Of a stretch of 5,570 nucleotides of DNA, positions 1-5,570 are shown piece by piece (within the stretch, counting starts at the first letter, position 1; each line of letters starts with the position of its first letter). The notes under the pieces are model-generated. The model was not told the origin of the DNA. It ran no database searches and saw only the letters and a list, made by a program, of their open reading frames with translations. The position numbers were made by a program, and so were the translations under genes. Origin of the DNA: Planctomycetota bacterium (GTDB lineage: Bacteria > Planctomycetota > Phycisphaerae > Sedimentisphaerales > SM23-30); NCBI GenBank assembly GCA_029573975.1, contig JAKQBU010000359.1:1-5570 (forward strand), given 5' to 3'.

Positions 1-1119
1 CACCAGACTGTCATGCACCACCTGTGTTCCCGATACGGGAGTCTGACTAATAACATTCCCCGTGGGTACAACATCATCATATGCCTGATAAATGGTACCC
101 ACCACCAAGTCAGCGTTTTCAATCATTTGGATGGCCTGCGCCTGCGAAATATTGTGACTGCCCACAACATCGGGAACCGTTACGAATTTGCCTTTCGAAA
201 CCACAACATTGATTTCGCTTCCCATGGGTTTGAGTTCGTTGGGTTCCGGATACTGGCTAATGACGGTTCCGGATGGAAATACTTCCGTGTCATCGTATTC
301 ATACGTTACCGTTCCCACCAAAAAATAGGGGTCCGGACCCGGTCCCGCAATCACATCTAAGGCATCAGGATCGTACACCATGCCGATTAAATTCGGAACA
401 ACCAAGGCTTCCGCCAGAACAATCTCGAGCTGAGGACGATCATCCAGATGAGCAGTATATTCGCTGCTGCTGAGGGTAACATCGGTAGGGTAAAGAGGAT
501 TCATGGCAACAAGGACGCCATAGTTTGAATCCGGGTCGTTGATCCAACTCTCTGCCAATTCCGGCGAAATGATGAGTTCGGCTTTCGTAAGACCATCGGC
601 GTATTTTAAATAAGGATTGAGAGAGCGGGGGCCCATATACCCGGTATTTTCTGCCGGATCCATCAACAATCCCCGATCATTGGGATCTTGACCACCTTCC
701 ATATCCCAGGGGATGAACCATGTTGCGGATTCATCCCAGGGACGCAGGATCGGATAAGCATCCAGATTCGCCCGTCCCCAGTCCACGTTCACATCGCGGT
801 AGATCAGAGTGAGCTTGGCGCGTAGAACAGCATATTGGGGGCTTCCGTTCAGCTCAATTGCATCCTCTAAATCCGTGAATTTAATCAATATGTTATGCAT
901 CTCGGTACCCCAATAATAGGCTGCCCGCAGCTGTTCAATCGGGGTATCTTCAAAAATATCGGGATTATCGATAGTGGTATCCACACAACCGGTGTAGCCG
1001 CTTACACCCTGCTGAAAGGTGTAGGGATATTCTCCCGCTTCAATAGCCGCGCAGCAGACCGCCACCAGTCCCGCCAGCACCCAACATATCTGTTTCACAA
1101 CCATTCTTCTCATTTTCAT
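1..1119 (-). CDS. Secreted DNRLRE-domain protein with at least two PASTA repeats (C-terminus outside window)
   Basis: This frame stays open for 373 codons to the window edge with no stop, so the protein is partial at its C-terminus. Residues 1-28 look like a Sec signal peptide: a basic n-region (KMRRMVVK), a hydrophobic core (about 11-26) and a likely cleavage near A25 or A28. No lipobox is present. Residues about 32-235 resemble the DNRLRE/CBM-like beta-sandwich: TFQQGVSGYTGCVDTTI at the start, a central PWDESATWFIPWD and a late SSEYTAHLDDRPQLEI. Two PASTA repeats follow, about 241-311 (VPNLIG to VVVSKGK, with GTVISQYPEP) and about 315-373 (VPDVVG, then GNVISQTPVSGTQV). PASTA domains are known from penicillin-binding proteins and Ser/Thr kinases, where several bind peptidoglycan; an envelope or surface binding role here is inferred. 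It starts 23 bases after pilC, so co-transcription is likely. The start follows AAAGGA at 1124-1129; an ATG two codons later is the alternative. GC looks lower than in pilC. Confidence 0.8.
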   Translation of the reverse strand, partial: MKMRRMVVKQICWVLAGLVAVCCAAIEAGEYPYTFQQGVSGYTGCVDTTIDNPDIFEDTPIEQLRAAYYWGTEMHNILIKFTDLEDAIELNGSPQYAVLRAKLTLIYRDVNVDWGRANLDAYPILRPWDESATWFIPWDMEGGQDPNDRGLLMDPAENTGYMGPRSLNPYLKYADGLTKAELIISPELAESWINDPDSNYGVLVAMNPLYPTDVTLSSSEYTAHLDDRPQLEIVLAEALVVPNLIGMVYDPDALDVIAGPGPDPYFLVGTVTYEYDDTEVFPSGTVISQYPEPNELKPMGSEINVVVSKGKFVTVPDVVGSHNISQAQAIQMIENADLVVGTIYQAYDDVVPTGNVISQTPVSGTQVVHDSLV

Positions 1120-1123
1120 CCCA

Positions 1124-1129
1124 TCCTTT
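1124..1129 (-). promoter_or_regulatory. Ribosome binding site of the DNRLRE-PASTA gene
   Basis: AAAGGA on the minus strand lies 4 bases before the ATG at 1119 and 10 bases before the second ATG at 1113. The spacing is slightly short for the first and slightly long for the second, so the start is uncertain by two codons. Both starts give the same signal peptide core. Confidence 0.5.
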
Positions 1130-1142
1130 AAAAAAGACTCTT

Positions 1143-2397
1143 TTATTTTCCGCCTGATACACCCTGTATCAGAGAAACCATCGGTAAAAACAGTGCCACT
1201 ACGATCGAGCCGCAGATCACCCCCAGGAAAATCACCATGACCGGTTCCATCAGGGAGATCAGCGAGCCGACCAGCACGTCCACTTCATCGTCGTAGTTGT
1301 CCGCCACCTTGGTGAGCATCTTGTCCAGTTCGCCCGTTTCCTCGCCCACGTCGATCATGTTGGTCACCAGGCTGTCGCACACCCGGGCCTTGCGCAGCGG
1401 GTCGGCAAACGTTTCGCCCTTGCGGATGCTGTCGTGCACATTGGCAATGGCCCGCCGGTATATTTCGTTGCCGGTCGTCTCCTTGGTAATGTTCAGGGCA
1501 TCCAGAATCGGCACGCCCGCCGAGATCAGGGTCCCCAGCGTCCGGGTAAACCGGGCAATCGAGGTCTTGGACAGAATCTGCCCCAGCACCGGGATCTTCA
1601 AAGAAACCGTATCCAGCACCAAACGCCCCGTCTCGCTCATGCGTATCAGGCGGAGCAGAAAGACCAGTGCAACCGGAACCCCCAGCAGCACCGCCCAGCC
1701 CCATTGCTCGCTGATCCATTTCGACACCGCCAGCAGGATCTTGGTGGGGGCCGGCAGATCGGTTTCAAAATCGGCGAAAATCTTTTGGAACTTGGGAATC
1801 ACGAAATACATAATCCCCATCACGATCGCAAAGGCGATAAAGAGTACGCAGATCGGGTAAATCATCGCCCCGATGACTTTCCGTTTGAGCTTCTGGGCCT
1901 TTTCCATGAAATCCGCCAGCCGGTTCAGAATCAGGTCCAGCACACCGCCCGCCTCGCCGGCGGCCACCATGTTCGTATAAAGGTTGTCGAAGGCCCTGGG
2001 AAACTTGGCCATCGCCTCGGACAGGGTGGACCCGCCTTCGACGCCGTCCGCCACCGCCCCGCACACCGCCTTCAGCGTGCCGGGCTTCTGCTGCTGCTCC
2101 AAAATCCGCAGCGAACGCAGGATCGGCAGCCCCGCATCCTGCAGCGTGCTGAGCTGGCGGGTGAACTGCGTCAGTTGTTTGAGCTTGACCTTGCCCCGCG
2201 TGCCGCCGCTGCTTGGGAGCGGCCGTCTTTTTGGCCGTCTCCTTCCCCGTCCGGCGGGCCCCTTTCTCCCGTATCCGGGTCGGAAAGTACCCCATATTCC
2301 GGATCTTGCTGATCGCTTCTTCCGTGCTCAGGGCTTCCACTTCGTCCTTCACTTCCTGTCCCTGAGCGTTCATCGCTTCATATTGAAAAGTCGGCAT
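1143..2397 (-). CDS. pilC: PilC/GspF-family inner-membrane platform protein, frame broken once in the linker
   Basis: This is the polytopic inner-membrane platform on which PilB and PilT act during pilin assembly and disassembly. The N-terminal part reads from the ATG at 2397 (MPTFQYEAMNAQGQ) to a basic linker near residues 45-68. Conserved sequence then continues in another frame from about GKVKLKQLTQFTRQL to the stop at 1143. Skipping one base gives 417 residues, a normal family length. Two T2SSF domains are visible as an internal duplication: FTRQLSTLQDAGLPIL (about residue 77) and FTRTLGTLISAGVPIL (about 283). Predicted membrane segments, in joined numbering, are about 178-202, 233-251 and 382-406; the last contains EPVMVIFLGVICGSIVVALF. 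The ATG follows AAGGTG with 6 bases between AAGG and the start, and pilB ends only 8 bases upstream, so translation is probably coupled. Gene identity is firm. Whether this copy is functional depends on whether the frame break is real. Confidence 0.88.
2190..2235 (-). other. Frame-break zone within pilC
   Basis: Upstream of this zone the conserved PilC N-terminus is in one frame; downstream GKVKLKQL and the first T2SSF domain are in the frame reached by skipping one base (or adding two). The exact site cannot be fixed, because both frames give a plausible low-complexity linker: KKTAAPKQRR in the first, RRPLPSSGGTRG in the second. Candidates are the G4 run (CCCC on the plus strand at 2194-2197), where two missing G would restore A-G-G-K-V, and an A5 run near 2226-2230. 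Confidence 0.8.
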
Positions 2398-2401
2398 GGT
2401 A

Positions 2402-2407
2402 CACCTT
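2402..2407 (-). promoter_or_regulatory. Ribosome binding site of pilC, overlapping the pilB stop codon
   Basis: AAGGTG on the minus strand shares its first two bases with the TAA stop of pilB (2406-2408). Six bases separate AAGG from the pilC ATG. The arrangement fits translational coupling of the two genes and supports the start at 2397. Confidence 0.6.
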
Positions 2408-4154
2408 ACCCTTCTTCCACAATCGTCTCTTTCACTACCTCGTCGATGGTCGTCAAACCGTCAAAAATCGCCAGGACGCCCGAATCCCGCAGCGAACGCA
2501 TCCCTTTCCGCAGCGACTTCTCCCGCAGGATATTCGTCGATTCGTGATTCATGATGCTCTCGCGGAGTTCGTCGTCCAGAACCATAATTTCAAAGATCGC
2601 CATCCGGCCGCGATAGCCGGTATTGTTGCAGTAATCGCAGCCTTTACCGTATAAGAACCGCTTGCCGGCAATTTTCGCGGGAGTCAATTCCAGTTCCAGG
2701 AGCATCTCTTCCGTCGGCTGAAACTCCGTTTTGCAGTTTTCGCAGATCTTCCGCACCAGCCGCTGCCCGACGATCCCCTCGATGGTGGCCGTCACCAGAA
2801 ACGGCTCCATCCCCAGATCCACCAGACGGGCGATCGAAGAGGGCGCATCGTTGGTGTGCAGCGTCGTGAACACCAGGTGCCCGGTCAGGGAGGCCTCCAC
2901 CGCAATCTTGGCTGTTTCCAGGTCGCGAATTTCCCCGACCAGCACAATATCCGGGTCCTGGCGCAAAATACTGCGCAGGCACCGGGCAAAGGTCAGCCCC
3001 ACATCCGGCCGGATCTGGCACTGGATTATCCCGTCTATATCGTATTCCACCGGGTCTTCGGTCGTTATCAGCTTGCTCTCGATGGAGTTCAGCTCGTTCA
3101 GGGCCGAATACAGGGTCGTGGTTTTGCCCGAACCGGTCGGACCGGTACAAATAACGATGCCATTAGGCCGGTTGATGAGCTTCCGGAAGGTTTCCTGTTC
3201 GTCGCTGCGCATGCCCAGCCGGTCAATATCGAGCTGGACCTGCGTCCGGTCCAGAACACGCAGCACGACGCTTTCCCCAAAAATGGTGGGCAGTACCGAA
3301 ACACGCAGATCCACCGGATGGTTCTGCACCACCAGCGGGATACGGCCGTCCTGTGGCAGACGCCGCTCGGCGATATCCAGGTTGGCCATAACCTTGATAC
3401 GGGAGCTGATGGCCACCGCGATATGGTGCGGCGGCGGTACCATTTCATACAGCACGCCGTCCACCCGGTACCGCATCTTGAATTCCTTCTCAAAAGGCTC
3501 AAAATGAATGTCCGAGGCCTTGTCGCGAATCGCCTGGAGCAGAACCAGATTCAGCAGTTTTTTAACCGGGTTGGAATCGGCCAGGTTCCGCAGCTCGCTC
3601 AGATCGATACTTTCGCCCCGCCCGGCAAATTCCGCCAGATATTCATCGTCGGTCAGTTCCCCAATCAGCTCATTGATACTTTCCGTCTGGCCGCTGTAAT
3701 ACCGGGCCAGCCCTTTTTCCAGACTGTCCGCATCGGTAATCATCGCCTCCACGTTGTAGCCCAGCAGGGTCCGCAGGTCATCCGTGGCCCGGAAATTGTC
3801 CGCCGAGGCGATGGCAATCGTCAGTTTCTTCGTTTGCGGGTCAAAATCCACCGGCAGGATTTTGTAGGTCATCGCAATTTGGGCCGTGATCTGGCTGATA
3901 ACATTATCGGGTATGTCAATCCCGCTGATATTGATATATGGCATCCCCAACTGGAACGCCTGGGCCAGATTCAAATCCTTTTCGGTAATAAATCCCAGAT
4001 TGATTAACACCTGCCCCAGCGGCACGGCGGTCTTGGACTCCTTCTGCAAGGCCAGGGCCTGCTGCACCTTATCACGGGTCAGCTTGCCCATCTTGATCAG
4101 AACCCGGCCCAGCGGTCTGCCTTTCAGTTGGGATATGGGAGGTATGTCGCTCAT
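2406..4154 (-). CDS. pilB: PilB/GspE-type pilus extension ATPase with MshEN N-terminus
   Basis: This is a cytoplasmic hexameric ATPase of the type IV pilus/type II secretion family, expected to drive pilin polymerisation through PilC. It has 582 residues, a usual PilB length. The N-terminus carries two MshEN-like motifs, LGRVLIKMGKLTRDKV (about 15-30) and LGQVLINLGFITEKDL (about 46-61), and ASDIHFEP follows at 213-220. The ATPase core is complete: Walker A GPTGSGKT 338-345 (K344), Asp box TTEDPVEY 364-371 (E366), Walker B IVLVGEIRD 403-411 (E408), and His box TGHLVFTTLHT 424-434 (H426, H433). Four cysteines, C471/C474 and C506/C509 (CENC and CDYC), form the zinc-type motif seen in PilB/GspE and absent from PilT. 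The C-terminus GMRSLRDSGVLAIFDGLTTIDEVV is the standard family ending. The ATG at 4154 is preceded by GTGAG about 6 bases upstream. GspE of a type II secretion system is the alternative; the adjacent pilT favours a pilus. Confidence 0.93.
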   Translation of the reverse strand: MSDIPPISQLKGRPLGRVLIKMGKLTRDKVQQALALQKESKTAVPLGQVLINLGFITEKDLNLAQAFQLGMPYINISGIDIPDNVISQITAQIAMTYKILPVDFDPQTKKLTIAIASADNFRATDDLRTLLGYNVEAMITDADSLEKGLARYYSGQTESINELIGELTDDEYLAEFAGRGESIDLSELRNLADSNPVKKLLNLVLLQAIRDKASDIHFEPFEKEFKMRYRVDGVLYEMVPPPHHIAVAISSRIKVMANLDIAERRLPQDGRIPLVVQNHPVDLRVSVLPTIFGESVVLRVLDRTQVQLDIDRLGMRSDEQETFRKLINRPNGIVICTGPTGSGKTTTLYSALNELNSIESKLITTEDPVEYDIDGIIQCQIRPDVGLTFARCLRSILRQDPDIVLVGEIRDLETAKIAVEASLTGHLVFTTLHTNDAPSSIARLVDLGMEPFLVTATIEGIVGQRLVRKICENCKTEFQPTEEMLLELELTPAKIAGKRFLYGKGCDYCNNTGYRGRMAIFEIMVLDDELRESIMNHESTNILREKSLRKGMRSLRDSGVLAIFDGLTTIDEVVKETIVEEG

Positions 4155-4184
4155 AATTTTCTCACTACTACTTTATGCTACTGG

Positions 4185-4214
4185 ATTATACCGGCAACCA
4201 TCACAATCGCCCAA
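4185..4214 (-). promoter_or_regulatory. Candidate sigma-70-type promoter ahead of pilB
   Basis: In the 70-base gap after pilT the minus strand has a perfect TATAAT (4185-4190). Eighteen bases upstream is TTGGGC (4209-4214), matching only the TTG of the -35 consensus. A start of transcription would fall near 4178, leaving a short leader before the pilB ATG. A perfect -10 can arise by chance and sigma factor preferences of this organism are unknown. Confidence 0.35.
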
Positions 4215-4224
4215 TTCGCAAAAA

Positions 4225-5367
4225 CTATTCTTTCTTCATGGCCGGTTCCAGGGTATCCTGGTCAATGGCTTTTTTACCCATGGACAAAGAGGCGCTCTTC
4301 TCCTGATTCAGCTTTTCCGCCATATCATTGGGTCTGCGGCACTTATCGATCATTTCCTCTTCGTCGATCAATCCGCTCTTGTACAGATACCATAAGTGGT
4401 CATCCATCAACTGCATGCAGTGTTTCTTACCCGTCTGGATCGCCGAATCGATTCGATAGGTCTTGTTTTCGCGAATCAGGTTGGATATGGCCGGCGTAAC
4501 CACCATAAACTCAAATCCAGCCACCCGCCCCTTGCCCGTAGCCTTGCGGCAAAGAGTCTGGCTCAATACCGCAATCAGGTTGGTCGATAGCTGAACCCGG
4601 ATCTGCTCCTGCTGATTCACCGGAAAGGCATCGATAATACGGGTAATCGTTCCCTGGCAGCCGGTGGTGTGCAGGGTACTGAACACCAGGTGGCCCGTTT
4701 CCGCCGCCCGTACCGCCGCCTCAATCGTTTCCAGGTCACGCAATTCCCCCACCAGAATCACATCCGGGTCCTGCCGCAGTACCCGACGAAGGGCCTCGGC
4801 AAAACTGGGCACGTCAATCCCCACTTCCCGCTGATTGATAATCGATTTCTTATGATTGTGATAATATTCGATCGGATCTTCCACGGTGACAATGTGCCGG
4901 TCCAAACGCTCGTTGATGAAATTAATCATGCTGGCCAGGGTCGTCGTCTTGCCGGAACCGGTGGGGCCGGTTACCAGAAACATCCCCTGGGGCCGCCGGC
5001 AAAGGGCTTCCACGATTTTCGGCAGCCCGATCTTCTCAAACGTGAGCAGTTCATTGGGAATCAATCGCAGAACCAGGCTTAAGTCCCCTCTCTGCCGGAA
5101 AACCGACACACGAAACCGTCCGGCATCCCCATACGCAAACCCGAAGTCGGTCGTTCCTTCTTCCTGCAGTTCCTGCTGGTTCCGGTCCGGGGTGATGCTT
5201 TTCATCAGCGCCTGGGTATCATTGCTGTCCAGCACCTTCGTCTCCAGGCTCCGCAAACTGCCGTGCAGCCGCAGAACCGGCGGCCGCCCCGTGACCAGAT
5301 GGATATCGGACGCTCCTTGTTTGATGCACGTTTCCAAAACCCTGTCAATATGTATCGTATTCGCCAT
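4225..5367 (-). CDS. pilT: PilT-type pilus retraction ATPase
   Basis: This cytoplasmic hexameric ATPase is expected to power pilus depolymerisation (twitching, DNA uptake, surface sensing). It has 380 residues from the chosen start, MANTIHIDRV. Family landmarks are ASDIHL (19-24), Walker A GPTGSGKT 134-141 (K140), Asp box TVEDPIEY 161-168 (E163), Walker B VILVGELRD 203-211 (E208), His box TGHLVFSTLHT 224-234 (H226, H233) and the PilT-specific AISNLIRE (293-300), where the classical form is AIRNLIRE. There is no tetracysteine motif, as expected for PilT rather than PilB. After the usual core, residues about 350-380 form a charged tail ending AMKKE. An in-frame ATG at 5421 would add 18 residues with no family match and no good ribosome site, whereas GGCAGG lies 9 bases before the ATG at 5367. 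It sits 57 bases after one PilB-like gene and 70 bases before another. Confidence 0.93.
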   Translation of the reverse strand: MANTIHIDRVLETCIKQGASDIHLVTGRPPVLRLHGSLRSLETKVLDSNDTQALMKSITPDRNQQELQEEGTTDFGFAYGDAGRFRVSVFRQRGDLSLVLRLIPNELLTFEKIGLPKIVEALCRRPQGMFLVTGPTGSGKTTTLASMINFINERLDRHIVTVEDPIEYYHNHKKSIINQREVGIDVPSFAEALRRVLRQDPDVILVGELRDLETIEAAVRAAETGHLVFSTLHTTGCQGTITRIIDAFPVNQQEQIRVQLSTNLIAVLSQTLCRKATGKGRVAGFEFMVVTPAISNLIRENKTYRIDSAIQTGKKHCMQLMDDHLWYLYKSGLIDEEEMIDKCRRPNDMAEKLNQEKSASLSMGKKAIDQDTLEPAMKKE

Positions 5368-5376
5368 ATAAATATA

Positions 5377-5382
5377 CCTGCC
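5377..5382 (-). promoter_or_regulatory. Ribosome binding site that sets the pilT start
   Basis: GGCAGG on the minus strand ends 9 bases before the ATG at 5367. The in-frame ATG at 5421 has no comparable site and would start a poorly conserved extension, so 5367 is preferred. An AT-rich stretch with a TATACA just upstream could be a -10, but I see no matching -35. Confidence 0.55.
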
Positions 5383-5416
5383 AAAATGTATAAAAAATAA
5401 CGTAAAAAGACGTATT

Positions 5417-5443
5417 GCCATCGGCTATGCCATGGCCGATGCC
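5417..5443 (-). repeat. Imperfect inverted repeat across the stop codon of the upstream ATPase gene
   Basis: On the minus strand CATCGGC and GCCGATG pair perfectly (7 bp), with a 9-base loop; one mismatch and one more pair extend the stem. The TAG stop at 5425-5427 lies at the loop-stem junction. A T5 run follows about ten bases after the stem, too far for a classical intrinsic terminator. It could be a weak attenuator or RNA processing element, or chance. Confidence 0.3.
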
Positions 5444-5570
5444 TCTATCTGCGCCGTTCGCACCACTTCTTCCAGCGTGGTTATGCCATCCAAAATTTTA
5501 CCTCTTCCATCTTCCAGCAGAGTGCGCATCCCGCTGGTGATGGCAACTCGTCGTATCTTGTTGGTAGGCG
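5425..5570 (-). CDS. C-terminal end of a second PilB/GspE-type ATPase (5' part outside window)
   Basis: Forty-seven codons remain before the TAG stop; the first complete codon begins at 5568. The peptide contains RRVAITSGMRTLLEDG, then KILDGITTLEEVVRTAQ. This matches the ending of the GspE/PilB family and parallels GMRSLRDSGVLAIFDGLTTIDEVV in the complete pilB of this window, but differs enough to be a paralogue, not a recent copy. PilT proteins lack this ending. The catalytic core lies outside the window, so whether it is active, and whether it belongs to the pilus or to a type II secretion system, cannot be told. It is followed after 57 bases by pilT and could be the first gene of the same transcript. 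Confidence 0.8.
   Translation of the reverse strand, partial: PTNKIRRVAITSGMRTLLEDGRGKILDGITTLEEVVRTAQIEASAMA

Noticed and set aside
1042..1065. Lipoprotein signal in the DNRLRE-PASTA protein
   Set aside because: The two cysteines C22 and C23 follow V and C, not the G/A/S needed at the -1 position of a lipobox.
13..1131. Small plus-strand open frames in the left 1.1 kb
   Set aside because: A continuous 373-codon minus-strand frame with a signal peptide and recognisable DNRLRE and PASTA sequence explains this region.
1130..1145. AAAAGA/TCTTTT palindrome after pilC as a terminator
   Set aside because: The stem is short, almost entirely A-T, with a loop of about one base, and overlaps the leader of the next gene.
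1143..2102. A stand-alone 319-residue GspF gene starting at TTG 2102
   Set aside because: The same frame continues upstream with conserved PilC sequence (FTRQLSTLQDAGLPILRSLRI), and the missing N-terminus is present in the neighbouring frame, so this is the body of one broken pilC.
1765..2190. Continuation of the pilC N-terminal frame to a stop at 1765
   Set aside because: After the linker this frame gives Arg/Gly/Ala-rich sequence with no family resemblance, while the other frame encodes clear T2SSF domains.
2190..2235. Programmed frameshifting or transcriptional slippage in pilC
   Set aside because: No classic slippery heptamer, stop-codon-dependent +1 site or long homopolymer is visible; the A5 and G4 runs are short. 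Kept only as a minor alternative to an error or mutation.
1434..2312. A 292-codon open frame on the plus strand opposite pilC
   Set aside because: Low-complexity Arg/Gln/His composition and complete overlap with PilC coding sequence mark it as an antisense shadow.
2856..4007. A 383-codon open frame on the plus strand opposite pilB
   Set aside because: It lies wholly antisense to a strongly conserved ATPase gene, its protein is Gln/Arg/His-rich without domain character, and GC-rich coding DNA commonly leaves such antisense frames open.
5368..5421. Upstream ATG at 5421 as the pilT start
   Set aside because: It adds 18 hydrophobic and aromatic residues not seen in PilT, has no good ribosome site, and the ATG at 5367 has GGCAGG at proper distance.

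Overview
The window lies in a type IV pilus (T4P) or type II-secretion-like assembly locus, with every gene on the minus strand. In transcription order (right to left) it holds: the last 47 codons of a GspE/PilB-type ATPase (5425-5570, cut by the window edge); a PilT-type retraction ATPase (4225-5367); a complete PilB/GspE-type extension ATPase with a MshEN N-terminus and a zinc-type tetracysteine motif (2406-4154); a PilC/GspF platform protein whose reading frame is broken once in its linker (1143-2397); and the first 373 codons of a secreted DNRLRE-PASTA protein (1-1119, running off the left edge). Gaps are 57, 70, 8 and 23 bases, so an operon or two overlapping transcription units is likely. 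No RNA genes, mobile elements, CRISPR arrays or strong terminators were seen, and no gene-free stretch exceeds 70 bases.

The organism is probably a Gram-negative bacterium of the Planctomycetota or wider PVC group, possibly Phycisphaerae-like. This rests on remembered resemblance: the PilC N-terminus and linker style, and the pairing of a DNRLRE module with PASTA repeats in an exported protein. It is an inference, not a search result. The pil genes are GC-rich by eye, while the DNRLRE-PASTA gene looks nearer 50% GC.

How the genes work together: PilB would power pilin polymerisation on the PilC platform and PilT would power depolymerisation. The second PilB-like ATPase upstream suggests either two alternative extension motors or a second pilus or secretion machine sharing the locus. 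The DNRLRE-PASTA protein has a signal peptide and would act outside the inner membrane. Its link to the pilus rests only on position.

The most useful observation is the single frame break in pilC. Both halves are well conserved, so it is either a sequencing or assembly error, a recent mutation, or (less likely) recoding. The rest is a recognisable assembly locus; I see no clear evidence of an entirely new system.
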